Below, in pieces: positions 16,889 through 25,489 of a DNA stretch of 64,000 nucleotides (position 1 is the stretch's first letter; each line of letters begins with the position of its first letter). The stretch is taken from positions 21,973-85,972 of the forward strand of contig QKDO01000102.1 in NCBI GenBank assembly GCA_003252075.1, given 5' to 3'. The notes beneath the pieces are model-generated. The model ran no database searches. It was not told the origin of the DNA and was given only the letters and a program-made list of their open reading frames with translations. A program made the translations under genes and the position numbers. Source of the DNA: Nitrospirota bacterium. Lineage in GTDB: Bacteria; Nitrospirota; Thermodesulfovibrionia; Thermodesulfovibrionales; UBA6898.

Positions 16889-17674
16889 GTGCTTCTGTAC
16901 GCAATAGTCATTATCTTTGGCGCTCTCATCGGATCGTTTCTGAATGTGTGCATATACCGGATACCACGTGGCATTTCGATTGTCTGGCCTTCTTCACGGT
17001 GTCCTTCCTGCAGTGCGCCGATCAGGGCATGGGACAATATTCCCGTGCTCAGTTTTCTTCTGCTGGGGGGCGCGTGCCGGAACTGCGGGGAGCGGATACC
17101 TTATCGGTATCCACTAGTCGAAGCCCTCAATGCCGCTTTCTATCTGGTACTCTTGTGGAGGTTCGGCCCGGGATGGCCTTTTCTGGTCTATGCCCTGTTC
17201 TGCTCAGGATTGATCGTCATCACATTCATAGATCTTGATTTTCAGATCATTCCTGACCGGATCACGCTGCCTGGTATTCCGATCGGGCTTCTCGCCGGGT
17301 CACTGCTTTTGCCGGACCCTTTTCTCAGGGCTGTATCGCTGGGCTGGAGGAGTTCGCTCATTGGCGCAGTTTCGGGATTTGTCTTTTTTTACCTGATAGC
17401 AGTAGCCGGCGAAAAAATATTCAAGAAAGAGGCTATGGGTGGTGGTGATATAAAGATGATGGCAATGGTCGGAGGGTTTATCGGCTGGAAGGGTATCATT
17501 CTTACAACGTTTCTCGGGAGCCTCCTTGGTTCGGTCATCGGGGTTCTGACGATGATCTTTGCGGGAAAGGAACGGGGGAGTCTTATCCCCTTTGGTCCGT
17601 TCCTTGCTGCAGGTGCCGCAGTCTCTCTGATCTTCGGGCAGGAGATCATATTCTGGTATCTTTTTCGCGGATGA
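16889..17674 (+). CDS. pilD: Type IV prepilin leader peptidase / N-methyltransferase
   Basis: A 261-residue polytopic membrane enzyme that cleaves and N-methylates type IV prepilins and type II secretion pseudopilins. Seen: the N-terminal GSFLNVCIYRIPR, a zinc domain with two CxxC pairs (CPSC, CRNC), the first catalytic aspartate in DLDFQIIPD and the second in GGGDIKMM. The start is GTG, directly after the TAA of the upstream gene. No pilin genes are in the window, so the substrates lie elsewhere. Confidence 0.92.
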   Translation: MLLYAIVIIFGALIGSFLNVCIYRIPRGISIVWPSSRCPSCSAPIRAWDNIPVLSFLLLGGACRNCGERIPYRYPLVEALNAAFYLVLLWRFGPGWPFLVYALFCSGLIVITFIDLDFQIIPDRITLPGIPIGLLAGSLLLPDPFLRAVSLGWRSSLIGAVSGFVFFYLIAVAGEKIFKKEAMGGGDIKMMAMVGGFIGWKGIILTTFLGSLLGSVIGVLTMIFAGKERGSLIPFGPFLAAGAAVSLIFGQEIIFWYLFRG

Positions 17675-17704
17675 AGCTGAAATGGGTATGGTGAGATAAC
17701 TGCC

Positions 17705-18961
17705 ATGGATGTCCATCGAATCCAGTTCCTGCTGTTCACCGCGATTTCCCTGCTGATCTTCATCATGATGATCGTCATTATCAAGAACCTTCTTGCTTAT
17801 CACAAGAAACAAGCGGAACAAGATCATAAAGATACTACCCAAGTCGGCTTTGTTGTTGATACATTCCACGAGCTGGTCTCGAAGCTCAAGGAAAAGGAGC
17901 GAGAGCTTGAATTCCTGAGAAGCAGAGCTGAGGAGCGCGCCTCGTCGATCGAGGTCTACAATGAGAACATCTTTCAGTCTGTGCCGAGCGGTGTGGTGAG
18001 CTTTGATCAGGACCTCAGGATAACGCGGCTGAATGCCGCTGCAATGAAGATTCTCGGTCTCCGGGAAGAGGTTGTCGGCAGGGGCCATGCAGAGATATTC
18101 CAGAGCCCCCTACGCGATATGATTGCTGAACGAAAGGTCATGGGAAGGGTTGAGACTGCTTATACAGATGGCAGCGGTAAGAGGCTGTGGATCGGGCTTG
18201 CGCTTTCTCCGCTGAAAGACAGCATGGACACCATTATCGGCCAGCTCCTTGTCTTTACCGATCTTACTGAATTGAAGGCTTTCCAGTCGCAGCGGGAGCT
18301 GAGGGATAGACTCTCGACTCTGGGCGAGATGTCCGCCGGCATCGCCCATGAGCTGCGAAATCCTATGGGAGTCATTTCCGGCTATACCAAGATCCTTTCG
18401 AGAAAAGTTGATGATGCGCTGAAACCTGCGGTAATGGCGATCAACGGGGAGATCGATGTCATGAACAGGATTATAACCGACTTTCTTACCTTTGCCCATC
18501 CTGCTGAACCGGTTTTGGGAAATGTCGACCTTGCGGCTCTTGCAGAAAGCTGCATCGAAATGCTCGATGACGCTGCGCGAAAGGTCATTTTGCCGGCTGA
18601 CGTATCGTGCCTTCCGGTGATCCGGGGCGATGAGGTCCTGCTCAGGCAGGCATTGACGAATCTGTTCGTAAACGCTGTTGAGGCCATGCCTGACGGCGGA
18701 TCGATCAGTATCTCATGTTCCATGAACGGGCCGAACGCTCTCCTCTGTATAACAGATACCGGACATGGCATACCGGAAAACATTAGAGACCGTATATTCC
18801 TTCCTTTCTATACGACAAAGGAGCGCGGTACGGGGCTTGGGCTTGCAATCGTCCATAAGATCATCGTCTCGCACGGCGGATCGATCAGGGTAGAGTCCTC
18901 TTCAGGGGGCACGGCATTCCTCATTACCCTTCCCAAAGAGATAATCCTCAGCAGCATCTGA
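17705..18961 (+). CDS. Membrane-anchored PAS sensor histidine kinase (NtrB/PilS-like)
   Basis: A 418-residue kinase. One N-terminal transmembrane segment (about 8-29), a short coiled coil (55-85), a PAS domain (about 86-190), the HisKA box AHELRNPMG with phospho-acceptor His215, and a HATPase with N, G1 (DTGHGIP) and G2 (GTGLGLAI) boxes. Autophosphorylation and phosphotransfer to an unidentified regulator are expected. It follows pilD by 30 bases, which recalls pilS, but no response regulator gene is present: the next genes run in the other direction. Confidence 0.9.
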   Translation: MDVHRIQFLLFTAISLLIFIMMIVIIKNLLAYHKKQAEQDHKDTTQVGFVVDTFHELVSKLKEKERELEFLRSRAEERASSIEVYNENIFQSVPSGVVSFDQDLRITRLNAAAMKILGLREEVVGRGHAEIFQSPLRDMIAERKVMGRVETAYTDGSGKRLWIGLALSPLKDSMDTIIGQLLVFTDLTELKAFQSQRELRDRLSTLGEMSAGIAHELRNPMGVISGYTKILSRKVDDALKPAVMAINGEIDVMNRIITDFLTFAHPAEPVLGNVDLAALAESCIEMLDDAARKVILPADVSCLPVIRGDEVLLRQALTNLFVNAVEAMPDGGSISISCSMNGPNALLCITDTGHGIPENIRDRIFLPFYTTKERGTGLGLAIVHKIIVSHGGSIRVESSSGGTAFLITLPKEIILSSI

Positions 18962-19070
18962 TCATCGTTTTGGCTGTTTCGGTACAAGCTCTCGCGTCGG
19001 TAATCGTGACCGGAAGGAAGACCACCAGACAAAGATTCCGGAAAGCAGAAAAAACGTGCGATGCCCCGTG

Positions 19071-19769
19071 TCAGTAGAAAAGCCGGAATAGCAGAAAGGT
19101 GAGCGTTGCCCCCATTACCGCACCCAGAATGACTTCCCATATGGTGTGCGCCCGAACGGCAAGCCTGCTCTGGGCGATCCAAACGGAAAGGAGTAAGCAG
19201 AGCATGGAAATGTAGACATTTTCCGTAATGAACGTTACCGAGACCCAAACCGAGAAGGCGAGCGCTGAGTGGCCGCTCGGCATGCCGCCGCTCAGGGGCA
19301 GCCCCTTGCCGAAATATGCTTTGGTGATGATCACGGCAATCATGACAAGAATAAAGGCGATCAGAGAAATTTCTTCCTTCGAATGCTTTGCAACATGGAA
19401 CCCTTCGCTGAAGATCGTTTTCACATAGGGGAACAACACAACATAGCCGAGGAGAGCTGCGCCGAAGGCGGTAATGAGGACCGCTCCTGCCGCGATGTCC
19501 TTGGCGATGCGTGCCTTTTCGGAATAATCCGGAGAAATCAGGTCGACAACTGCCTCTATGGCGCTGTTCATCATCTCGGCCCCAAGGACGAGAATGACCG
19601 CAAGAGAGATAATGATGAGTTCCTCATTCGAGACGCCGACCATATAACTGAAAAAAAGCACTGCTGCAGCACAGAGGAAATGATACCGGAGATGCCGCTG
19701 CGTCTTGACCCCGTGCAGAATCCCCTCTATGGCAAAATTTGCGCTCTTAATCCATTTCCTGAAGGGCAT
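19071..19769 (-). CDS. DgkA-type lipid kinase fused to a PAP2-like phosphatase domain
   Basis: A 232-residue membrane protein in two parts. Residues 1-115 match the small trimeric diacylglycerol/undecaprenol kinase (HLRYHF, VLVLGAEMMNSAIEAVVDL). Residues 120-232 match a PAP2/acid-phosphatase-like domain: KAYFGKGLP, GGMPSGHSALAF and RLAVRAHTIWEVILGA are the three phosphatase motifs. One half phosphorylates a lipid and the other could dephosphorylate it or a related pyrophosphate. It overlaps ybeY by 23 bases, the conserved dgkA-ybeY adjacency. Confidence 0.85.
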   Translation of the reverse strand: MPFRKWIKSANFAIEGILHGVKTQRHLRYHFLCAAAVLFFSYMVGVSNEELIIISLAVILVLGAEMMNSAIEAVVDLISPDYSEKARIAKDIAAGAVLITAFGAALLGYVVLFPYVKTIFSEGFHVAKHSKEEISLIAFILVMIAVIITKAYFGKGLPLSGGMPSGHSALAFSVWVSVTFITENVYISMLCLLLSVWIAQSRLAVRAHTIWEVILGAVMGATLTFLLFRLFY

Positions 19770-20205
19770 GGCGCAGCTCCTGCTCCTTTCTTTTCATGAG
19801 CGCCTTCCGGTGCCGTCCCTTTTCATGGTCATAGCCCGCGAGATGGAGCAGTCCGTGTATGAGAAGTCTGCGGAGTTCTTCACAAAACGAAATACCGCAT
19901 GCATGCGCCTGCTCTGCCGCCCGCGGGACGGAAATGACAATATCGCCGAGCATACGTGGCACGAGATGACCAGGAGACGGAAATCGCTCCGACGGTGCGT
20001 CCATGGGAAAGGAAAGTACGTCCGTATCCTTCGGGATACCGCGATAGTGGGCATTGAGAGACTTCATCCTCATGCTACCGATGAAGACGACGCTGAGTTC
20101 GGCGTCGTCAAGACAGAGCATGGCAGCGGCCTTGGCGAGGTCCTTTCGGAGCTTACGCAAGTTTAGTTTTTTCGATCTTTGCAGGTTCCTTATGCGAATT
20201 ACCAT
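19747..20205 (-). CDS. ybeY: Endoribonuclease YbeY
   Basis: A 152-residue metal-dependent RNase for rRNA maturation and ribosome quality control. The zinc motif HGLLHLAGYDHE (three histidines) and the block YRGIPKDTDVLSFP are clear. The frame is open upstream, but ATG 20205 starts the typical N-terminus (MVIRIRNLQ). That makes it overlap the preceding HD-domain gene by 53 bases, a large but plausible overlap; a weak ribosome binding site leaves the start somewhat open. Confidence 0.92.
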   Translation of the reverse strand: MVIRIRNLQRSKKLNLRKLRKDLAKAAAMLCLDDAELSVVFIGSMRMKSLNAHYRGIPKDTDVLSFPMDAPSERFPSPGHLVPRMLGDIVISVPRAAEQAHACGISFCEELRRLLIHGLLHLAGYDHEKGRHRKALMKRKEQELRHALQEMD

Positions 20206-21637
20206 TGCCGAAGTCAAATCCCGGATAGTCGATCCTCTTATGGAGTATGCCGGTAAGAATATAAATAAAGCGTTTCTTGATCTCCGAGATGTCCTTGAGG
20301 GTAAGCTCGCACTCGTCGAGCTGGCCATCGAGGAAGATGTGATTGATGATCTTTTCAACCAGCGCGGAAATCCTGGCCGGCGTGGGATCATTCAGCACCT
20401 TCGAGGATGCCTCTACGGCATCGGCCATCATGACCAGCGCAGCAACGCGAGTCTGCGGTTTGGGCCCGGGGTACTTGTATTCGTCTTCAGCAGGCAAGGA
20501 ATCCTGGCCCCTGTCTTTCGCCTTCTGGTAGAAGAAACTGATGAGTGCCGTGCCGTGATGCTGTTTAATGATGTCGATGATCGTCTGCGGCAATTTGTAC
20601 TGTCGAGCAAGCTCGACGCCTTCTTTCACATGACTGATAATGATCATGCTGCTCATGTGCGGGGTGAGCTTGTCATGCCTGCTTGGTGCACTACTCTGGT
20701 TTTCCACAAAATAATCGGGCATCTTTGCCTTCCCGATATCGTGGTAGTAGGAGCTTACCCGGGCAAGCAGGGGATTGACGCCGACGGCCTCAGCCGCCGA
20801 CTCCACGAGGTTGCCAACGATCACGCTGTGATGATATGTTCCGGGCGCATTGATCATCAGCATCTTCATGAGCGGCTGGTTCAGGTCAAGGAGCTCGAGC
20901 AGGCTGATGTCTGTCGTTATCTTGAACGCATATTCAAGGAGCGGCAGCAGAAGGGATACAAGCGCCGAGACCGATACGCCCGAAAAAACCGCCAGGATAA
21001 TCGCAACAGGCGTCGTGTCAGTGAATATTTCTCCGCGGGAGATGAGAAAGATGAGTACAAGACAGATGTTGACGAGGATCACATACAGACCGCCCCGGAG
21101 AAGCGCAGTCCGTTTTTTGCATCGTATCACGCTGAATGCAGCAGTGAGGCTCGATACGAACGTATAGATCGGAAAGAAGGCATCCCGCAGCCAATAGCCG
21201 GTCAGCAAGCTCACGGTGAAAGAGAACGTGATGGCGGTATGGAAATCGAAGAGGAGCGTCACCAGCATCGCTCCCGTGGCGATAGGGATTCCGTATACCA
21301 CAATGCCGGTATCAGTGATACCGAGTCCCTTCATCATACCCGTCAGGACATATTCGGATGACCTGCCGATCAGGAGCGTGCCGATGATCATGAGGCTCAG
21401 AAGCAGCAGCATCGCGTAATTGTTGACGTATGCCGGCTTATAACGCATGATGTCGCGATAGAACACAAAGAGCAGTACGAAGGATACGAGTGTGCCGCCA
21501 ATGAAACGGGCAGGTGTGGCATCAACCGTGAGCAGCAGTGAAGCAATAAGTGCCACAGCGGAAAGGCACCCGATCATGACCAGGCGGGACCTGACTGCAG
21601 GAAAATAGGATTTAGTTGTCGATATTTCTGCTTTCAT
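20153..21637 (-). CDS. 7TM-HD domain phosphohydrolase, PgpH-like
   Basis: A 494-residue protein with seven or eight transmembrane helices (about 20-260) and a cytoplasmic HD domain (about 270-460) bearing YHHSVIVGN and YYHDIGK. The HD half and gene order (phoH, this gene, ybeY) match PgpH, a c-di-AMP phosphodiesterase. The large extracellular 7TMR-HDED domain that normally precedes the helices is absent. ATG 21637 (or 21646) is taken as start; either overlaps the end of phoH by about 26-35 bases. Confidence 0.85.
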   Translation of the reverse strand: MKAEISTTKSYFPAVRSRLVMIGCLSAVALIASLLLTVDATPARFIGGTLVSFVLLFVFYRDIMRYKPAYVNNYAMLLLLSLMIIGTLLIGRSSEYVLTGMMKGLGITDTGIVVYGIPIATGAMLVTLLFDFHTAITFSFTVSLLTGYWLRDAFFPIYTFVSSLTAAFSVIRCKKRTALLRGGLYVILVNICLVLIFLISRGEIFTDTTPVAIILAVFSGVSVSALVSLLLPLLEYAFKITTDISLLELLDLNQPLMKMLMINAPGTYHHSVIVGNLVESAAEAVGVNPLLARVSSYYHDIGKAKMPDYFVENQSSAPSRHDKLTPHMSSMIIISHVKEGVELARQYKLPQTIIDIIKQHHGTALISFFYQKAKDRGQDSLPAEDEYKYPGPKPQTRVAALVMMADAVEASSKVLNDPTPARISALVEKIINHIFLDGQLDECELTLKDISEIKKRFIYILTGILHKRIDYPGFDFGNGNSHKEPAKIEKTKLA

Positions 21638-22538
21638 GCCGTTCATATGCCTTGATGATTGCCTGTACCAGCTTATGCCGGACGACATCGCGTTCGGAAA
21701 AATTCACAAAGGTTATACCCTCAACGCCATCGAGTATCCTGATGACCTCAACAAGTCCTGACGGCCTGCCGGTCGGCAGGTCGATCTGCGTGACGTCACC
21801 GGTGATAACAGCCTTTGCGTTGAAGCCGAGACGCGTCAGGAACATCTTCATCTGTTCCGCGGTCGTGTTCTGAGCCTCGTCGAGGATAACAAAGGCGTCA
21901 TTCAGGGTGCGGCCTCTCATGAACGCAAGCGGAGCGATCTCGATTACCCCGCGCTCGATAAGTTTGAGCGCCTTCTCTGCCTCCATCATGTCATAGAGTG
22001 CGTCGTAGAGCGGTCTCAAGTACGGGTTGACCTTTTCCTGGATATCGCCCGGCAGAAATCCGAGTTTCTCTCCTGCCTCTATGGCCGGTCGCGCCAGTAC
22101 GATCCTGCTGATCTGTTTTTTCAGGAGGGCATTTACCGCCATCGCCATGGCAAGATAAGTCTTACCGGTACCGGCAGGGCCTATGCCGAAAACGATGTCA
22201 TATTCCCTGATCGAATCGAGATAACGTTTCTGGTTATCTGTCTTAGGTATGATAAAACGCCGCTTTGAAGATACCGGGATGTTGTTGGTGAAGAGGTCCT
22301 TGAGAGATACGGTCTCGCCATCAGCAATTGCCCTGACTGCAAAACGAATATCTTCCGGTCTGAGCGTATATCCCTGGAAGCTGATGTCCCTTAGGTCCAT
22401 GATGAGCTTTTCTGCAGTCCTGACACGGTCATCATCTCCCTTAAGAAAGATCCTGTCACCCCGGTAGCTCGCAGTAATGCCCAAAGATTCTTCAATGAGT
22501 TTCAGGTTCTTCTCGAGGCTGGTAAAGAGAAAGGGCAA
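21612..22538 (-). CDS. phoH: PhoH-like ATPase
   Basis: A PhoH/PhoL family P-loop ATPase linked to RNA metabolism together with YbeY. Seen: GPAGTGKTYLAMAMAV (Walker A), FVILDEAQNTT (Walker B) and RGRTLNDAF. The coordinates use the first standard start codon, TTG 22538. However, the in-frame codons upstream (TNTVEIAFDSERE) continue the family N-terminus up to the previous gene's stop, and an AAGGAG lies at the right distance from ACG 22577. The true start is therefore probably upstream and non-AUG (see findings). Second gene of a SPOR-phoH-HD-ybeY-dgkA run. Confidence 0.93.
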   Translation of the reverse strand: MPFLFTSLEKNLKLIEESLGITASYRGDRIFLKGDDDRVRTAEKLIMDLRDISFQGYTLRPEDIRFAVRAIADGETVSLKDLFTNNIPVSSKRRFIIPKTDNQKRYLDSIREYDIVFGIGPAGTGKTYLAMAMAVNALLKKQISRIVLARPAIEAGEKLGFLPGDIQEKVNPYLRPLYDALYDMMEAEKALKLIERGVIEIAPLAFMRGRTLNDAFVILDEAQNTTAEQMKMFLTRLGFNAKAVITGDVTQIDLPTGRPSGLVEVIRILDGVEGITFVNFSERDVVRHKLVQAIIKAYERHESRNIDN

Positions 22539-22586
22539 TTCCCTTTCGCTGTCAAAGGCTATTTCAACGGTATTCGTACCTGCTCC

Positions 22587-23279
22587 TTATTCTGATCTCG
22601 TCGTGACATAGCTGTGTAATCCCTCAGTCTTCTTGAGTTTCAGGGCGAGCACTTCGGCGTCTTTTTTGTCACTGAATTCTCCCGTTTTGACCTTGTAGAT
22701 CTTACGGCCTTTCGGGTCCTTGACCTGAGAAATAAACGGCTTGTATCCTTTTTTCTCGAACGTTGTCTTCAGATAGTTTGCGTCAGATGCACTCTTGAAT
22801 GCGCCGATCTGAACAGTATAGAATGTGGCCTTTTCAGCTGGTGCTGTCCCGGAACGGGCCGTAGCGATAGTTTTTTCCGCGCCGGAATGTGAGGCAGCAT
22901 TCTCTTCATCTTTTGGCTGAGCAGCAGGTTTTTCCTGTTCGTGCGAAACCGCCACGGTGTTTTTATTGTCACGCCTGTCCTGCGTGGCAAAAACGGGCAT
23001 GGCTTCTGTTGCAATCTCCTGGGCTGCCTGCGGAGAGGAGCCCACCTCGGCAATTTCTGCTTTCAGGTCGGGCGGAGCAGGCAGAGGCTCCTGCCGGTTC
23101 TGTTGAGCAGTTCCTTCCGCAGCCTGCAGTGGAGAAACCGTTTCATAGTCGACAGTGTTCTTGCCGACAAAATACCCAAGAGTAAAGCTTAGGCCGGAAA
23201 AAACAATGACAAGAACGATAATGAATTCTTTGCCGAGAAGGAATCCGGAAGGCTGTTCTGGATACTCACCTTCAGTCAT
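22587..23279 (-). CDS. SPOR-domain membrane protein
   Basis: A 230-residue bitopic inner-membrane protein: short cytoplasmic tail, one transmembrane helix (about 18-38), a long low-complexity Ala/Glu/Gln-rich periplasmic linker, then a C-terminal SPOR domain (about 155-228, TFYTVQIGAFKSASDANYL). SPOR domains bind denuded peptidoglycan glycans at division sites. This layout is like FtsN/DedD. ATG 23279 overlaps the queA stop by four bases. Confidence 0.87.
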   Translation of the reverse strand: MTEGEYPEQPSGFLLGKEFIIVLVIVFSGLSFTLGYFVGKNTVDYETVSPLQAAEGTAQQNRQEPLPAPPDLKAEIAEVGSSPQAAQEIATEAMPVFATQDRRDNKNTVAVSHEQEKPAAQPKDEENAASHSGAEKTIATARSGTAPAEKATFYTVQIGAFKSASDANYLKTTFEKKGYKPFISQVKDPKGRKIYKVKTGEFSDKKDAEVLALKLKKTEGLHSYVTTRSE

Positions 23280-24283
23280 AAAAGAAGCATAGCATCTCCG
23301 TAGGAAAAAAATCTATATCCTCTGGAAATGGCTTCCTCGTAAGCATGAAGCAGCTTTTCCCTCCCTGCAAAAGCCGCAGTAAGCATGAGCGGAGTTGAGC
23401 ACGGAAGATGAAAATTCGTTATCAGGACATCTGTCGCCCTAAAGCAGTGGCCTTCATGGATAAAGACATCCGTCGAACCCGTGATTTTTCCATTCACCTG
23501 TCGGCATGAACTCCTTCCGGAGAAATATCCCTCCAGCGTTCGCGTGGTCGTGGTACCGACGGTTATCACCCTTCGGCCGGTCTTTTTCGCCTCTTCGATC
23601 TCCGCGATGACCGCTACCGGGATCTCAAAATGCTCCTCATCCATGATGTGGTCCTCCAGGTGGTCAGCTTTTACCGGCCGGAAGGTACCAGTACCAACGT
23701 GGAGCGTGATCATATGTACCTGTATGGAACGTTGGCGGATGTCAGCGAGGAGTTCGTGGGTGAAATGGATGCCCGCCGTCGGCGCAGCAATGGAGCCTTC
23801 TGCAACAGCATAAACTGTCTGGTAGCGCTGCTTGTCATCATCGTCAGGTTCTCTCCTGATATAGGGCGGCAGCGGCATCTGACCGTGTTTCCAAATAATC
23901 GTCTGCAGCTCAGCATCGTTATGGAACCTGACCGTCTTCCCTCTGCTCATGTGGGCGAAAAACCGACCGGCGATGACCAATTCTCCCGTGTAATGTTCCC
24001 GTGACAGGACATTCCATGATCCGTCAGGATTTCTGGTCACCAGCAGAAACTCCACCTTCCCGCTGGTAGGCTTTCTGGCGGTAATACGGGCGGGAAAGAC
24101 CTTGGTATTATTAAGGACGAGCAGATCACCCGGTTCCAGATATGTGGGCAGGTCAGAGAACCTCCTGTGTTCCACGTCTCCGTCTTTATGCAGTACCAGA
24201 AGGCGCGAACCGTCCCGTTTTTCTGCCGGCCTCGCCGCTATCAGTCCGGGGGGAAGGGAAAAATCATATTCAGCGGTTCTCAT
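23276..24283 (-). CDS. queA: S-adenosylmethionine:tRNA ribosyltransferase-isomerase QueA
   Basis: A 335-residue enzyme that transfers and isomerises the ribosyl group of SAM onto preQ1 in tRNA, giving epoxyqueuosine. Conserved blocks: YDFSLPPGLIAARP, LLVLNNTKVFPAR, AAPTAGIHFT, HVGTGTFRPV, ITNFHLPCSTPLML. It is 14 bases into the end of the SpoIID-like gene. QueH, which performs the last step of the same pathway, is encoded two genes upstream. Confidence 0.96.
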   Translation of the reverse strand: MRTAEYDFSLPPGLIAARPAEKRDGSRLLVLHKDGDVEHRRFSDLPTYLEPGDLLVLNNTKVFPARITARKPTSGKVEFLLVTRNPDGSWNVLSREHYTGELVIAGRFFAHMSRGKTVRFHNDAELQTIIWKHGQMPLPPYIRREPDDDDKQRYQTVYAVAEGSIAAPTAGIHFTHELLADIRQRSIQVHMITLHVGTGTFRPVKADHLEDHIMDEEHFEIPVAVIAEIEEAKKTGRRVITVGTTTTRTLEGYFSGRSSCRQVNGKITGSTDVFIHEGHCFRATDVLITNFHLPCSTPLMLTAAFAGREKLLHAYEEAISRGYRFFSYGDAMLLL

Positions 24284-25250
24284 AGGCCTGGATGACGGTA
24301 CCCGGGTAGAAGTACGAGAGGATATCTCTGTAGTTCATGCCGCTCCTTGCCATTTCGAGCGAACTCCACTGGCAGAGGCCCACACCGTGACCGTAGCCTT
24401 TCCCGTCAAAGACAAAAGTGCCGGTGTCGCGACTCAGAGAAAAATTCGTGCTCGGTAGCCTGTTCCAGCCCAGCATCTTTCTCAGATCCGTGGCCTTGAC
24501 CGTTATGGTACCGCTGCCCAGGAGCACGTCAACGGTCTTGACTCTCCTGGTAGAAGTGTACGAGGAGATTCTCACGTCACGTATCCCCGACACGTTGAGC
24601 ACCTTTTCAATCTCCTCAACAGGAATCCTTCTCTCCCAGATCCAGTAGGGTGACGTCTCACAGCTCCCCATAACCGGCTTAAGGTAAGGATAGCTTCTGC
24701 CGAAGACCTCATCAGCGGCCTCTGTCATGCCCCCTGATGTGGAGTGATAGAATGCTTCAATTGGCTTCCCGTTGTAGGTGAGCACTTCTCCTTCTGTGTT
24801 CATGACCGCATAGGTTATGCGGGCGTTCTCATTGGTCCCCTTGTAAACCTGATGAAGTACCGATGACGTAATGTCATAGTTTGGGTTACTGTTCTGGAGC
24901 TTCTGAAATATCGCATAGGTGCGCGCTATGACGGCCTGTACCTTGAGCGCTTCCATATCCCAGTCAGCTCCCACTTCGGCACTTACCACATTCTTGATGT
25001 ATTCCTCAAGCGGCAGTTCATTAATAAGAAAGAGTCCGCTGGTTCCTTTCCATATCTCGATATCACCGGGATAGTGCGTGCCATTGACCAGAAGGTCACC
25101 TTTGAGCTTTCCCATCCGTTCTATCCTTTCGTCCTTTGCAGGGATGCTCTGGAATACATCGTCAAGAATGAGGACCTTTATGGCTGTGCCCGCCTCCGCA
25201 CGGGTACAGAGCAGTACCACAAACAGCACGAAGGATAGGAAAGTGTGCAC
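24270..25250 (-). CDS. SpoIID/LytB-domain exported protein
   Basis: A 326-residue exported protein. The GTG at 25250 has AAGGAG six bases before it and gives a clean signal peptide (VHTFLSFVLFVVLLCTRAEAG). The SpoIID core is seen as LPLEEYIKNVVSAEVG, ALKVQAVIARTYA, YHSTSGGMTEAADEVFG and GYGHGVGLCQW. SpoIID is a lytic transglycosylase cutting glycan strands stripped of peptides; homologues in non-sporulating bacteria act in envelope remodelling. It is one of several wall-related genes in this run, and does not by itself imply sporulation. Confidence 0.88.
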   Translation of the reverse strand: MHTFLSFVLFVVLLCTRAEAGTAIKVLILDDVFQSIPAKDERIERMGKLKGDLLVNGTHYPGDIEIWKGTSGLFLINELPLEEYIKNVVSAEVGADWDMEALKVQAVIARTYAIFQKLQNSNPNYDITSSVLHQVYKGTNENARITYAVMNTEGEVLTYNGKPIEAFYHSTSGGMTEAADEVFGRSYPYLKPVMGSCETSPYWIWERRIPVEEIEKVLNVSGIRDVRISSYTSTRRVKTVDVLLGSGTITVKATDLRKMLGWNRLPSTNFSLSRDTGTFVFDGKGYGHGVGLCQWSSLEMARSGMNYRDILSYFYPGTVIQAYENR

Positions 25251-25252
25251 AG

Positions 25253-25489
25253 CTATCTCCTTCCCAGAAACCAGAAGAGGAGGGAAAGAATGATACTGAT
25301 AAGGATGCTGGTAGCCAAGGGAAAATAGAAGGTGAAGTTCTTCTTCTGGATAAGGATATCGCCCGGTAGCCTGCCGATCCAAGGTATCCTGCCGGCAATA
25401 AGGATGATGGCGCCTAAGGCAGCGACGATAATCCCTATGAGGAGCAACACCTTGCCGATATGCTGCATGCCGTCATCCATTATGGTCAT
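25253..25489 (-). CDS. DUF2905 small membrane protein
   Basis: A 78-residue protein with two transmembrane helices. The family core is visible as GKVLLLIGIIVAALG, then GRIPWIGRLPGDI and the C-terminal helix. The function of DUF2905 is unknown; it commonly sits near ruv and que genes. ATG 25489 lies inside the last codons of queH (17-base overlap), and the gene ends two bases before the SpoIID-like start. Confidence 0.85.
   Translation of the reverse strand: MTIMDDGMQHIGKVLLLIGIIVAALGAIILIAGRIPWIGRLPGDILIQKKNFTFYFPLATSILISIILSLLFWFLGRR

Noticed and set aside
24270..25250. SpoIID-like gene as evidence for sporulation
   Set aside because: SpoIID/LytB domains are common in non-sporulating bacteria and no other sporulation gene is present.
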